Shown: positions 43,807-52,940, counted from the stretch's first letter. The stretch: DNA of 64,000 bases from Selenomonas sp. TAMA-11512 (GCF_037076525.1 NZ_AP029018.1:2092501-2156500); one strand, 5' to 3'. Translations and numbers: made by a program. The notes: generated by a model from the sequence alone, not told the origin.

Positions 43807-43812
43807 AAACAT

Positions 43813-43864
43813 GAAAACCGGGGCTTCCGCACGTTCCCTTTCGCGCGGAAGCCCCGGTTTTTTT
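43813..43864 (+). terminator. Rho-independent terminator after upp
   Basis: AAACCGGGGCTTCCGC pairs with GCGGAAGCCCCGGTTT, followed by TTTT. MITE copy D begins two bases later. Confidence 0.9.
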
Positions 43865-43865
43865 C

Positions 43866-44029
43866 TAGGAAGCGCTGATAAAATGAAGCCTGTCAGATTG
43901 GTGTAGATTTTTCGTTCTATCAAGGAGGCAAACCGGACGCAGAGTGGTGCTCTGTGGAGGAGCTGCCGACAAAGAGAGGGCGGAAAAGATACGCCAAGAT
44001 GGCTGTGCTGCATTTATCCGTGCTTCCTA
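43866..44029 (-). repeat. MITE-like element, copy D
   Basis: Ends TA-GGAAGCGCTGATAAAA and CATTTATCCGTGCTTCC-TA. Same orientation as copy C. Its right end contains the last codons and the stop of the gene at 44014-45078. Confidence 0.92.
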
Positions 44030-45078
44030 ATTACTCTTGTCAGCTCGTAGAGCGCGATCTCATCCGTCTCGCGATTTGCCGCGGCGATGATGTCCTTTCC
44101 GCCGCGCACGAAGTGGAGCACATTTGCCGCGCCGCAGCCGCGGTCGAGCTCCTGCGCCTCATATTTGCCGTTCTCATACGTGAAGGCAAGCAGCCGCATA
44201 TCGTCCTGACGCGACCCGAGCACCCATGTGTTCCGTCCGGCAATCTCCCCGCCGAAGATCGCGTGCAGGAACTTGAGTCTCTCCGGATGCTCGTAGGCAA
44301 TCTCGAACTTCCCGCCTTTCCTCTCGTAGACGCGAATCGTGTCGCCATGGAACGGAGCGATCGCGCACAGTTCTTCCGCGCCGTCCCCGTTGAGATCCAG
44401 CAGCAGCGCGTCGCTCGCCGCGTCCGTCGTGAGCGTCTCGATCTCCCACGCGCCGCCGGCTGTCTCGGGCGGGCGGAATTGGAATACGCCGTTGTCCGCG
44501 GAGACAATGCTCGACGTGCCGTCGTCTTCCGCGTGGCGACAGTAGCCGTGATTCTTTGTCAGGCCTTCTTTCAATACGGTGAGCTCCAGCTGATGCGCGT
44601 CATCGAAGACCGAGAAGTCCGCAGGCAGCTCCGCCGCGAAGACTCTGCCCGGGAAGCGCCAGTCGCCCGGAAACTCGTGACCGCTCTTCAGCGCGCAGGC
44701 GATGAGATAATGTCTGCCGCCGCGCTCCAGGATATCGAAGCGATGCACGAAGGGCAGATCGACGAGGGTCCGCATCTCCCAGTCATTTTTACCCTTCGGC
44801 GTGACGACGACGATGGACGCCTCCTTCGAGGCGTCCGGCGAGTAGAACTTGCGCGTTGCCAAAAACTGCCCGTCCGTCCCCGGAATCTGCCGCATCGTCA
44901 TGACCCCGCCCGGTCCCTCCCAGACCGTCTCCTCAATCACACCGTCAGGGCTGATGAGATAGCAGGGCTTGGCCTGCTCCGAGGCGCAGAGGAAGTGCTC
45001 CCTGCCCCGGTAGCGGAGCTCTGCGAGCGCATAGCACTTCTCGAGACTCCCGACGACACTTTTCTTCACGTGCAGCAT
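44014..45078 (-). CDS. FG-GAP/VCBS-like repeat protein, function unknown
   Basis: 354 residues from the ATG at 45078 (AGGAG, 8 nt; the adjacent ATG at 45081 is also possible). It looks like a beta-propeller: repeated strand units, with one clear calcium-loop-type repeat LLLDLNGDGAEELCAIAP near residue 226. No signal peptide, so it may be cytoplasmic, unlike most FG-GAP proteins. The last four residues (RKHG) and TAA come from MITE copy D, so the original C-terminus has been changed by the insertion. Family not otherwise recognised. Confidence 0.8.
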   Translation of the reverse strand: MLHVKKSVVGSLEKCYALAELRYRGREHFLCASEQAKPCYLISPDGVIEETVWEGPGGVMTMRQIPGTDGQFLATRKFYSPDASKEASIVVVTPKGKNDWEMRTLVDLPFVHRFDILERGGRHYLIACALKSGHEFPGDWRFPGRVFAAELPADFSVFDDAHQLELTVLKEGLTKNHGYCRHAEDDGTSSIVSADNGVFQFRPPETAGGAWEIETLTTDAASDALLLDLNGDGAEELCAIAPFHGDTIRVYERKGGKFEIAYEHPERLKFLHAIFGGEIAGRNTWVLGSRQDDMRLLAFTYENGKYEAQELDRGCGAANVLHFVRGGKDIIAAANRETDEIALYELTRVIRKHG

Positions 45079-45111
45079 CATGATTTCTCCTTTGGCTTGT
45101 ATATACGCTTT

Positions 45112-45149
45112 CTTAAGAACTCTCTGCTATAATGAAGTCCATCCGATTG
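45112..45149 (-). repeat. Degenerate MITE end (remnant)
   Basis: The plus-strand segment from TTAAG at 45112 to GATTG at 45149 aligns with the left end of copies C, D and F (GCTGATAAAATGAAGTCTGTCAGATTG) with scattered changes. No second end is seen nearby. Confidence 0.45.
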
Positions 45150-45183
45150 TTTCTTTTCCGTCCGACTCGGGAGACCCCGCGCC

Positions 45184-46512
45184 TCATCGAACGACACGCT
45201 CCCAGCGCAGTCTCGACAGGAGCCACGTAGCGGCTCCCGCCCGTATCGACTGGTCGATGGCGACCGCCGCCCACGCGCCGATAAGCCCCCAGCCGAACTC
45301 GTAGAGAAAGAGCGCCGTGATGATCGGACGCAGGAACGCCACGCTGACAAAGGAATAGGTCGCGACCGCCTTCGTCTTGCCGCTCGCGCGGAGGATGCCC
45401 GCGCCGACCATCTGATGCCCCTCGGGGAAGCTCACGAGTGCGACGACCGCCATGATGATCGCCCCCATGTACAGCGCCTCCGGATCGGTGGAGTAAATCA
45501 TGAAGATCTCCTCGCGGAAGATGTACGTCAGCACAAAGGAGATCGTCGAGAAGATAAACGCCCATCGGAAGGAAAGCCGCTTCGCCTCGCGCCACGCCTT
45601 TTCGTCCTTGGCGCCGACCGCGTGTCCCGCGAGAATGGTGCTCCCCTTCCCCAGCCCCGCGGCAAACGCGTAGTAGAAGTCGCAGAAGTTCATGCAGATC
45701 GCGTGGATGGCATAGGCGAGCACACCGAGCTCGGCAACCATGCGCGTGTAGAGCACCATGCCGATACGCTCAAAGCCCTGCTCGGAGAAAATGCTCCCGA
45801 ATACGGGCAGGAATTTTCGGAAATACGCTCTGTCGGGCAGGATATCCGCCGTGTGCAGGACGCGCTCCTTACAGCTCATCCGCAGCGTGAGCAGGAGCGT
45901 CCATGCCGTGCCCAGAATCGTGCCGATCGCGGCGCCGAAGACGCCATAGGCGGGAATGGGGCCGAAGCCGAAGATGAAGATGAAGTTGCCGATGACGTTG
46001 ATGATATTGCCCTGCAGGTTGATGGAGAATACGAACGCCGTCTTGCCGAAGCCGAGCAGAAGCGCCTGCAGAATCGCGGCGAGGGATGTGAAGAACACGC
46101 CGAGGAGCGCGAGCTCGGAATACTCCATCGCAAGGGCGATATACGTATCATCCGCTCCCATCCAGCGCAGGATGCTCTCGAGATTGATGTAGAAGCCGAT
46201 ATGGATGACGGTCAGCAGCAGCGTCGACAGCGCCATCGTCTGCGTCGTCATCCGCCCCGCTCCCGCACGGTCTCCCGCGCCGAACCGCTCGGCGGCGACG
46301 ATGGTCAGCGCCGCCGCAATGGAGCGCGTCACGCAGAGAATCATCATACGCGGCTGCGTGAAGATGGATACGCCCGCGATGGCCGCCGTTCCGAGCACGC
46401 CGACCATGATGATGTCCGCTGCCGAGAGCGCGGATATAAAGATGCCCTCCATCGCGGATGGAAACGCAATTTTAAGATACTTCTTGTCACGATTGCCGAA
46501 CAGCCTCATCAT
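45184..46512 (-). CDS. MATE-family efflux transporter
   Basis: 442 residues with about twelve hydrophobic segments in two related halves, the usual MATE size. Typical elements include LGTAAIAGVSIFTQPRMM near residue 35, GAAIGTILGTAWTLLL and a second-half AAGLGKGSTILAGHAVGA. It exports cationic or other small compounds using a Na+ or H+ gradient; the substrate is unknown. Its promoter carries a palindrome of MarR-like layout. Confidence 0.93.
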   Translation of the reverse strand: MMRLFGNRDKKYLKIAFPSAMEGIFISALSAADIIMVGVLGTAAIAGVSIFTQPRMMILCVTRSIAAALTIVAAERFGAGDRAGAGRMTTQTMALSTLLLTVIHIGFYINLESILRWMGADDTYIALAMEYSELALLGVFFTSLAAILQALLLGFGKTAFVFSINLQGNIINVIGNFIFIFGFGPIPAYGVFGAAIGTILGTAWTLLLTLRMSCKERVLHTADILPDRAYFRKFLPVFGSIFSEQGFERIGMVLYTRMVAELGVLAYAIHAICMNFCDFYYAFAAGLGKGSTILAGHAVGAKDEKAWREAKRLSFRWAFIFSTISFVLTYIFREEIFMIYSTDPEALYMGAIIMAVVALVSFPEGHQMVGAGILRASGKTKAVATYSFVSVAFLRPIITALFLYEFGWGLIGAWAAVAIDQSIRAGAATWLLSRLRWERVVR

Positions 46513-46526
46513 TGAAACCCCTTATC

Positions 46527-46546
46527 AATTAAACAGTTGCTTAATT
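46527..46546 (-). promoter_or_regulatory. MarR-like palindrome at the MATE promoter
   Basis: AATTAAACAGTTGCTTAATT: the inner 16-mer is symmetric at 12 positions (TTAAxCAxxTGxTTAA). It overlaps the -10 box and start region. No MarR gene is in the window. Confidence 0.5.
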
Positions 46547-46571
46547 ATAGCATATCGGGGCGAAATTGCAA
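46544..46571 (-). promoter_or_regulatory. Promoter of the MATE gene
   Basis: Minus strand: TTGCAA (46566-46571), 16-bp spacer, TATAAT (46544-46549). Confidence 0.7.
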
Positions 46572-46572
46572 G

Positions 46573-46658
46573 AAAAAAAATACCGTCTTCCCGCGCCGGG
46601 CCGCCGCCTCCCGCAGGGGGAGACACGGCAGGCCTCTCGGCGTAAGAACACGGTATTT
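46573..46658 (-). terminator. Probable terminator after the HD-GYP gene
   Basis: Minus strand: AAATACCGT and ACGGTATTT flank a GC-rich stretch of about 63 nt that folds on itself; TTTTT follows. Its T-run is 5' of the MATE -35 box on the same strand. Confidence 0.6.
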
Positions 46659-46665
46659 GCTCTCT

Positions 46666-47904
46666 CTACGACACCGCGGGATTCTTTTTCAAAGCATCCT
46701 TGACGGTATTGCGTGACAGGAACTGCGCCTTGACATTGCCCCTGCTCTGCTGTCTTGCCCTCTCTTCCAGAATATCGTTTGCAATGAAGTTGGTCGGATC
46801 AACGCCGATCTGGTGTGTAAAGTTAACGAGATCGTTGCCGTCGATGACATGCTGAATCGTATCCGGCGGGCACTGCGAGAGATCGACATGAAACGGCTTT
46901 TCATGCACTCGCGCGTTCAGCGAGGCAAAGACGGTGACAACCGGCGTCTGCGTCTTGCCGAAGGAGACGCGCCGGACAATCGCGTAGCCCAGCGCCGTCC
47001 GCATGACCGTGCCGATGGGATAGATGGCGACGTTGTCAAAGAAGAGCTTCAGGAGCTCCGTATCAAAGTGACCGGGCGAATTCTTTGTCATAATCTGATG
47101 GACGACGTTCGGCTTGTACGATTTCTTGTACGCGCGGCTCGCGGAGAGCGCGTCAAAGACGTCCGCGATCGCGCAGATGCGCGACATGGGCGGCAGTTTC
47201 TCTTCGGTCACGCGGTCCGGATAGCCGCGCCCGTCCATGTGCTCATGGTGCTGCCCCGCAATCATGGCGAGCTGCTCCGCCATGGGGATCGCAAGCTTTT
47301 TCAGACGTTCCCGACCCTTTGCCGAATGCGTGCGGATAATCTTGAACTCGTCATCCGTCAGAGAGCCCTTCTTGTTGAGAATCTCGAGCGGTATGTCCAC
47401 CTTGCCGATATCATGGAGCAGGCCGCCGAGCGTCAGGATGCGTATCTGCTCCTCATCGTACTCCAAGAGCGATCCGAGCATGGAGCAAAGGATGGCGACA
47501 TTGACGGAATGCGCGTACGTATACGCGTCATGCGCGCGAATATCGGTAAGCTGGACGAGGTTCTCGCGCATCTCATGGACGCTCTTGACGAGACTCTCCG
47601 CGGAATTCATGAGCGTATTCACATCGAACTGCTCGTTGCGCTCGAGTGCCGCGAAGGCGGACGATATCGTCTTCACGGCGCGTATGCGCACCTGTTCATC
47701 CACGATATCCGGCGGCGGCGGCAGCTTTGAGGTCGTCGACAGGCTCGTCACGTTCATGGAGTCAATGCCGATCTTCTCCAGCTTATCGATATAGCTGTCC
47801 GTAAGCTGCGTGCCGCGCGTTAAAAAGGCGCCGCCCTTCGCATTGAAAATGCTCTGCGCCGGTATCATGCCCGGCTTTAACTGTTTTAGATTTAAGCGTA
47901 TCAT
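46666..47904 (-). CDS. HD-GYP domain protein, probable c-di-GMP phosphodiesterase
   Basis: 412 residues. N-terminal DUF3391-like region (about 1-110), then HD-GYP: GGLLHDIGKVDIP (HD pair near residue 168), HHEHMDGRGYPD (extended GYP motif near 220) and a C-terminal extension of about 120 residues. These residues predict hydrolysis of c-di-GMP. It lacks a receiver domain and membrane segments, so its input signal is not evident. Single gene with its own promoter. Confidence 0.93.
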   Translation of the reverse strand: MIRLNLKQLKPGMIPAQSIFNAKGGAFLTRGTQLTDSYIDKLEKIGIDSMNVTSLSTTSKLPPPPDIVDEQVRIRAVKTISSAFAALERNEQFDVNTLMNSAESLVKSVHEMRENLVQLTDIRAHDAYTYAHSVNVAILCSMLGSLLEYDEEQIRILTLGGLLHDIGKVDIPLEILNKKGSLTDDEFKIIRTHSAKGRERLKKLAIPMAEQLAMIAGQHHEHMDGRGYPDRVTEEKLPPMSRICAIADVFDALSASRAYKKSYKPNVVHQIMTKNSPGHFDTELLKLFFDNVAIYPIGTVMRTALGYAIVRRVSFGKTQTPVVTVFASLNARVHEKPFHVDLSQCPPDTIQHVIDGNDLVNFTHQIGVDPTNFIANDILEERARQQSRGNVKAQFLSRNTVKDALKKNPAVS

Positions 47905-47991
47905 AGAGGCAAGCCTCCTCCTGCTATTACGGGTTTTCCTCTATATGAGACAAACGATTCTCTTTCTTAATTTATATTTAATAGTGTGATA

Positions 47992-48021
47992 ATTATAGCA
48001 CATTAGATTAGAAAATGACAA
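47992..48021 (-). promoter_or_regulatory. Promoter of the HD-GYP gene
   Basis: Minus strand: TTGTCA (48016-48021), 18-bp spacer, TATAAT (47992-47997). Confidence 0.65.
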
Positions 48022-48036
48022 GGACTTTCATCCCCG

Positions 48037-48073
48037 TAAAAAAAGAGCCCTTCCGATTTTGAAAGGGCTCTTC
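48037..48073 (-). terminator. Rho-independent terminator after hcp
   Basis: Minus strand: GAAGAGCCCTTTC, short loop, GAAGGGCTCTT, TTTTT. A second hairpin without T's (CCGCGGCAC/GTGCCGCGG, 48075-48102) precedes it. Confidence 0.85.
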
Positions 48074-48103
48074 GGCCGCGGCACAGGGGGGAAGTGCCGC
48101 GGT

Positions 48104-48133
48104 TAAGGAAACGCGGATATGAAGTCTATCAGC
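48104..48133 (-). repeat. MITE end remnant at the hcp 3' end
   Basis: On the minus strand CTGATAGACTTCAT followed by CGCGTTTCCTTA matches the MITE end CTGACAGACTTCAT...CAGCGCTTCCTTA with a few losses. It supplies the hcp TGA stop. Confidence 0.6.
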
Positions 48134-49760
48134 CGACCATGCTCTTTATGTCGCTCTCCACATCCGTAATGCCGCCGATGCCGAAGGTCTCGACGAGAAC
48201 CTTCCCGACATTCGGCGAGAGGAATGCGGGAAGCGTGGGGCCGAGATGGATATTCTTGACGCCGAGGTGCAGGAGCGCGAGCAGGACGATGACCGCCTTC
48301 TGCTCGTACCACGCGATGTTGTACGCTACGGGGAGCTCATTGACGTCCGCGAGGCCGAAGACTTCCTTGAGCTTCAGCGCGATGAGCGCAAGCGAGTAGG
48401 AATCGTTGCACTGACCGGCGTCGAGGACGCGCGGAATGCCGCCGATATCGCCGAGCGGAAGCTTGATGTACTTGTACTTCGCGCAGCCTGCCGTGAGGAT
48501 GACCGTGTCCTTCGGCAGTGCCTCGGCAAATTCCTTGTAGTATCCGCGGCTCTTCATGCGGCCGTCGCAGCCCGCCATGACGATGAACTTCTTGATCGCG
48601 CCCGACTTGATCGCATCGACGACCTTGTCCGCCACGGCGAAGACCTGCTCGTGCGCGAAGCCGCCGACGATTTCGCCCTGCTCAAGCTCCTTCGGAGGCG
48701 GGCACGTCTTTGCCATCTCGATGACGGCAGAGAAGTCCTTCCTGCCGTCCTTCTCCTCGATGTGCGGACAGCCCGGGAATCCGACCGCCGCCGTCGTGAA
48801 GACGCGCGCCTTGTAGCTGTCCTTCGGCGGAACGAGGCAGTTCGTCGTGAAGAGCACGGGGCCTTGGAACGCTTCAAACTCTTCCTTCTGCTGCCACCAC
48901 GCGTTGCCGTAGTTGCCGACGAGGTGCTTGTACTGCTTGAGCTTCGGATAGTAGTGCGCGGGAAGCATCTCACCGTGCGTGTAGACATCGACACCCGTGC
49001 CCTCGGTCTGCTTGAGCAGCTCCTCCAGATCGGCGAGGTCGTGCCCCGTGATGAGGATGCCCGGGTTCTTTCCGACGCCGAGCTGCACCTTCGTGATCTC
49101 GGGGTTGCCGTAGCTCTCCGTGTTCGCCTTGTCAAGAAGCGCCATGACGTCGACGCCGAACTTGCCCGTCTCGAGGGCAAGCGCCGTGAGATCATCGCCC
49201 GAGAGGCTGTCGTCGAGAAGCATGGAGAGCGCTCTCTGCATGAAGATCTCGATGTCTTCCGACTCGTATCCGAGCGCGTTCGCGTGCTTGAGGTACGCCG
49301 CCATGCCCTTCAGTCCGTACATCGTAAGCTCGCGAAAGCTGCGGACATCTTCGTTTTCTGTCGCGAGGACGCCGACCTTCTTTGCCTTTGCTGCAAAGTC
49401 CGCCTGCGATCCCGTCCACGTGGCCGCTTCGGGCAGGTTTGCCGTCTCCTTCAGCCTGCCGCGAAGCTCGTCGCGGACGGCGAACGTCTCCGCCGAACGC
49501 GCGTCAATGACGTTCTGATCGAAGTTCGCGTTTGTGATCGTGATGAAGAGGTTGAGCGTGATGCGGTGCGCGACGCTCGCGTCAACCGCCTGCCCCTCGC
49601 CGCGCAGGCGATGCGCGACCGCCGCGAGTCCCTTCGTCGCGTAGATCAGGAGGTCCTGCGCGGCGGCTACATCCGCCGTCTTACCGCAGACGCCCTGCAC
49701 CTGACAGCCTTTTCCGCCCGCCGTCTCCTGACACTGAAAGCAAAACATTTTCGGATCCAT
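48129..49760 (-). CDS. hcp: Hydroxylamine reductase / hybrid-cluster protein
   Basis: 543 residues from the ATG at 49760 (AAGGAGAG upstream). The N-terminus [15 protein letters not shown] with VQGVCG holds the proximal FeS-cluster Cys; the C-terminal half has the hybrid-cluster ligands ([37 protein letters not shown]). This is the class with the compact CxxC spacing of strict anaerobes. Hcp handles nitric oxide and hydroxylamine stress in the cytoplasm. Single gene; a short palindrome lies upstream, and the stop codon lies in a MITE remnant. Confidence 0.96.
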   Translation of the reverse strand: MDPKMFCFQCQETAGGKGCQVQGVCGKTADVAAAQDLLIYATKGLAAVAHRLRGEGQAVDASVAHRITLNLFITITNANFDQNVIDARSAETFAVRDELRGRLKETANLPEAATWTGSQADFAAKAKKVGVLATENEDVRSFRELTMYGLKGMAAYLKHANALGYESEDIEIFMQRALSMLLDDSLSGDDLTALALETGKFGVDVMALLDKANTESYGNPEITKVQLGVGKNPGILITGHDLADLEELLKQTEGTGVDVYTHGEMLPAHYYPKLKQYKHLVGNYGNAWWQQKEEFEAFQGPVLFTTNCLVPPKDSYKARVFTTAAVGFPGCPHIEEKDGRKDFSAVIEMAKTCPPPKELEQGEIVGGFAHEQVFAVADKVVDAIKSGAIKKFIVMAGCDGRMKSRGYYKEFAEALPKDTVILTAGCAKYKYIKLPLGDIGGIPRVLDAGQCNDSYSLALIALKLKEVFGLADVNELPVAYNIAWYEQKAVIVLLALLHLGVKNIHLGPTLPAFLSPNVGKVLVETFGIGGITDVESDIKSMVG

Positions 49761-49840
49761 ATAAATCTCTCCTTGCTGTGATAATCTCAATATTTGGGTT
49801 TCACTGCATTCATGATAGCAAGGAGTTATACAAGGATTCG

Positions 49841-49854
49841 GTAATATAAATTAC
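49841..49854 (-). promoter_or_regulatory. Palindrome upstream of hcp, possible regulator site
   Basis: GTAAT-ATAA-ATTAC: 5-bp arms, 4-bp spacer, the 14-bp layout used by CRP/FNR-family regulators, about 80 nt before the ATG. Arms do not match FNR (TTGAT/ATCAA). Confidence 0.4.
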
Positions 49855-49870
49855 GATAAATATTATCAAA

Positions 49871-49894
49871 AGAAAAAGCCCCCCGAAGGGGGCT
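49871..49894 (-). terminator. Rho-independent terminator after the outer-membrane protein gene
   Basis: Minus strand: AGCCCCC, loop TTC, GGGGGGCT, TTTTC. It lies about 60 nt past the stop at 49956. Confidence 0.8.
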
Positions 49895-49955
49895 CTCGCA
49901 GCGTCGTACAACGGCGGCTTCCTAAAGGAAACACAGGGCGACGCGGCGTCGTTTC

Positions 49956-50459
49956 TTAAAATTTCACATTGACACCCACGCCGACACCGTGCTCATCTTT
50001 GCCATAATCCGTCGAGAAGTTATGGTAGTTGACATTCAAATCCACATTGAGCAGCAGATTCTTGTTCAGGCCGACCTGGAACTCGTTGAAGTCCGCTCCC
50101 GTGATGAAGGACGTATACGCCTCCATGTCGATGACGGGAATCGTCGGCGAGGACAGGGCAAGGCCCGCATAGAAGTTGTTCTCGTCGCCCGGCAGATGGT
50201 TGCGGTAGCCGCCGAGCAGCTTGACGTTGTTGCCGACGAGATCGTACTGCGCGTAGTAATCGTTCTGATCATCGTACGAATCGCGGTCCGCGCGCGCATA
50301 TCCCAGCGTGACCCGGTTGTTGAGCTTGTGCTCGATGAACATATCCTCGGTACCGACACCGACGGTAGTGTCATGCGCGCCGGACTTCTGAATCGGCTGC
50401 GCAAAGGCTGTCGTTGTCGTGAGGACACCGAGTGCAACGAGTAATGCGATCTTTTTCAT
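49956..50459 (-). CDS. Small outer-membrane beta-barrel protein
   Basis: 167 residues. Signal peptide MKKIALLVALGVLTTTTAFA, then alternating beta strands (RVTLGYARADRDS, NVKLLGGYRNHLPG, NNFYAGLALSS) and a C-terminal GVGVGVNVKF ending in Phe, the BAM signal. The size predicts an eight-stranded barrel. AGGAGGGA precedes the ATG. It supports the diderm nature of the organism. Family not identified. Confidence 0.85.
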   Translation of the reverse strand: MKKIALLVALGVLTTTTAFAQPIQKSGAHDTTVGVGTEDMFIEHKLNNRVTLGYARADRDSYDDQNDYYAQYDLVGNNVKLLGGYRNHLPGDENNFYAGLALSSPTIPVIDMEAYTSFITGADFNEFQVGLNKNLLLNVDLNVNYHNFSTDYGKDEHGVGVGVNVKF

Positions 50460-50575
50460 GTCATTCCCTCCTAAAGATCTTACATTGACGCGTGCTCTCT
50501 CTTCCCGCCCATGTACTTCGTCGTCTTACGCGACTTTCCCTTTAGGATGCGAATTAGAATTCTGTAATTTGCCCG

Positions 50576-51865
50576 TTACTTCGTCGGAGGCGTGATGACC
50601 TCGACCCCTCCCATATAGGGGACGAGCGCCTTCGGAATGATGACGGAGCCGTCCTCCTGCTGGTTGTTCTCCAGGATGGCTGCGACGGTGCGGCCGACGG
50701 CCAAGCCCGAGCCGTTGAGCGTGTGGAGGTATTCCGGCTTTGCCTTCGGCTCCGGGCGATACTTGATGTTCGCGCGGCGCGCCTGATAGTCGAGGCAGTT
50801 CGAGCAGGAGGAAATCTCGCGGTACACGCCCTGCGACGGCATCCAGACCTCGATGTCGTACGTCTTCGCCGACGTAAAGCTCATATCGCCCGTGCAGAGC
50901 AGAATGACACGATACGGCAGCTCAAGGAGGCGAAGCACATCCTCGGCGGCATCGACCATGGACTCCAGCTCGTCATAGGAGGTCGACGGCTCGCAGAACT
51001 TGATGAGCTCGACCTTGTTGAACTGATGCTGGCGGATCAGGCCGCGCGTATCGCGTCCGGCGCTGCCCGCCTCCGCGCGGAAGCACGCCGTGTAGCTTGT
51101 GTAGTATTCCGGCAGCTGCTTCGCGTCCAGGATCTCGTCGCGGTGGTAGTTCGTCGTCGGAACCTCCGCCGTCGGCACGAGGTAGTAGTCCAGCCCTTCG
51201 AGCTTGAACATATCCTCGGCGAACTTCGGCAGCTGCCCGGTCCCCGTCATGCTGTCCTTATTCGCGATGTAGGGGGCGAGCATCTCCGTATAGCCGTGCT
51301 TCTCCGCGTGCAGATCCATCATGAAGTTGATGCAGGCGCGCTCAAGCCGCGCGCCGAGCCCCTTGTAGAAGTGGAAGCGCGCGCCCGTGACCTTCGCCGC
51401 GCGATCCGGGTCAAGGATGTCGAGCTCCCTGCCGAGATCCCAATGCGCCTTCGGCGCAAAGGAAAATTCCCGCGGCGTCCCGACTCTTCGCTGCTCGACG
51501 TTGTCGTTTTCATCCTTGCCGACAGGGACGCTCGCGTCCGGCATATTGGGAACGTTCAGGAGCATCTCGCGCAGCTTTTCCTCAATGTCCCTGACCTCGT
51601 TATCGAGCGCGGAAATCTCCTCGCCGACCTGACGCAGCTTCTGCGAAAGCGCCGCGGCCTTCTCTTCCTCTCCGCTCTTTTTCAGCGCGCCGACCTCTTT
51701 CGAGTGCGTATTGCGGTACGCCTTCTGCTCCTCCACCTTGCCGAGCAGATCGCGGCGCGCCTTCTCGAGGTCGCTGAATCCGTCGAGACGGTAGCTGTTA
51801 TTGCGCTTTTCCAGCATCTCCTGCACTTCGTCTAGGTGATCGCGAACAAATTTCATATCGAGCAT
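50576..51865 (-). CDS. serS: Seryl-tRNA synthetase
   Basis: 429 residues from [11 protein letters not shown] at 51865 (CGGAGGAAT upstream); the frame extends upstream into the leader. N-terminal coiled-coil arm (about 30-110), class II core with [21 protein letters not shown] (motif 2) and [15 protein letters not shown] (motif 3). It charges tRNA-Ser. A good promoter lies about 90 nt upstream; no T-box was found in that short leader. Confidence 0.97.
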   Translation of the reverse strand: MLDMKFVRDHLDEVQEMLEKRNNSYRLDGFSDLEKARRDLLGKVEEQKAYRNTHSKEVGALKKSGEEEKAAALSQKLRQVGEEISALDNEVRDIEEKLREMLLNVPNMPDASVPVGKDENDNVEQRRVGTPREFSFAPKAHWDLGRELDILDPDRAAKVTGARFHFYKGLGARLERACINFMMDLHAEKHGYTEMLAPYIANKDSMTGTGQLPKFAEDMFKLEGLDYYLVPTAEVPTTNYHRDEILDAKQLPEYYTSYTACFRAEAGSAGRDTRGLIRQHQFNKVELIKFCEPSTSYDELESMVDAAEDVLRLLELPYRVILLCTGDMSFTSAKTYDIEVWMPSQGVYREISSCSNCLDYQARRANIKYRPEPKAKPEYLHTLNGSGLAVGRTVAAILENNQQEDGSVIIPKALVPYMGGVEVITPPTK

Positions 51866-51955
51866 TGCATATTCCTCCGATTCGTCCCCTCCGCCACACA
51901 GCGTGTGACAGCTCCCCAAGAGGGAAGGTCGATGATCTCATTCCAAATCAACATC

Positions 51956-51984
51956 ATTATACGTTCTTTGCGCGGCCGGGGCAA
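51956..51984 (-). promoter_or_regulatory. serS promoter
   Basis: Minus strand: TTGCCC (51979-51984), 17-bp spacer, TATAAT (51956-51961). The following leader has GAGCTGTCAC and a GC-rich imperfect hairpin (51886-51916). Confidence 0.75.
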
Positions 51985-51992
51985 GCGATTCA

Positions 51993-52922
51993 CTAAATCC
52001 GTATCTCAAACCTCTTTGTCGGCTTTTCCTGCTCTTCCTGCTTCCCCGGCTGCTGCGATGCAGGCTGCGCGCTTCGCGGCGGAGGCGACGCGGCGGGAGC
52101 GGCACTCGGCGGCTCCCTGCGCGGAACGCTCGGCGCAGCTCCCGTGCGAAGCTCAGCGTTCTTCGTCGCCTCGGCGAGCGCGTGCATGCGGTCCGCAAGC
52201 GTCAGCGGCGGCTTGTGCCTGCGCGGCGTCCTTGGAATCGATGCGGGATTGACAGCCCTCTTTTCCTGCATATCCTGCAGGAGCTTCGCTCCGTCTCCCC
52301 GCCCTGTCTCCGATGTATCCGGCCGTTTGCTCGGCACGCCGCCGAAGCCCTCCAAAAAGCTGTTGTCCGCCGTGCGCCCGCGCATGAATTTCTGCCAGAG
52401 CACGCCGACGATGATGCCCGCCAGGATGACCATCGGCAGAATCGTAAAGAGACTGCTCGACGCGTCGTGACGGCCGGGTGTCAGGAGATCGGGGTCGACA
52501 CCGCCCGGCGCCTGCGTGCTTCGCCCCGTTTCCGACGCCGCGGGAGGGAGGTTCGTGCCCTCGATGACATTGCGCTGCACCTGATTGATATTCGTCGTCC
52601 CCGTCGTCTGCGGATTGCTGCCCGCATTCCCCTGCGCGGCATCCGCCTCCCTCGCTTCCGGCGTGCGGTTATCGGTCACCGACGAGCTCTCCCGACGGAC
52701 GGGCTCCGCCTGCATCCTGCGCCCGGCATCACCCGCGTTCGATGCCGCCTGCTCGCCCGTCGAGCGCGCCGCGTCGGCGCGCTCCTGCGCCCCCTCAACC
52801 GCCGCACGTCCCGAGGCGGAGAAATCCGGCATCCCGCCCGTCGCCGCCTGTACCGCATCGAACTGCGGCATGGACGGCGGTGTCGGCGGCGTAGGTGGAA
52901 TTACTGCCGGCATATCACTCAT
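51993..52922 (-). CDS. Proline/alanine-rich single-span membrane protein, unknown function
   Basis: 309 residues. The N-terminal 150 residues are low-complexity (IPPTPPTPPSMPQ, many Ala, Gln and Thr). One hydrophobic segment at about residues 158-176 (LFTILPMVILAGIIVGVLW) is followed by a basic linker and a C-terminal Pro/Gln-rich tail (AAPAASPPPRSAQPASQQPG). No signal peptide. The architecture suggests a membrane-tethered scaffold. An internally deleted MITE copy lies just upstream of its start. Real coding is supported by its length and by the terminator/promoter layout around it, not by a known family. Confidence 0.7.
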   Translation of the reverse strand: MSDMPAVIPPTPPTPPSMPQFDAVQAATGGMPDFSASGRAAVEGAQERADAARSTGEQAASNAGDAGRRMQAEPVRRESSSVTDNRTPEAREADAAQGNAGSNPQTTGTTNINQVQRNVIEGTNLPPAASETGRSTQAPGGVDPDLLTPGRHDASSSLFTILPMVILAGIIVGVLWQKFMRGRTADNSFLEGFGGVPSKRPDTSETGRGDGAKLLQDMQEKRAVNPASIPRTPRRHKPPLTLADRMHALAEATKNAELRTGAAPSVPRREPPSAAPAASPPPRSAQPASQQPGKQEEQEKPTKRFEIRI

Positions 52923-52940
52923 CTCCTTATGACAGCTTCT

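Noticed and set aside
48246-49781. 511-codon open frame on the plus strand opposite hcp
   Set aside because: Antisense shadow of a clearly identified gene; composition is Arg/Asp/Val-rich nonsense with no domain.
49913-49929. GCTTCCTAAAGGAAAC, looking like two abutted MITE ends
   Set aside because: Too short and palindromic to prove an excision footprint.
51866-51955. T-box riboswitch in the serS leader
   Set aside because: The leader is only about 90 nt and has no T-box sequence or antiterminator.
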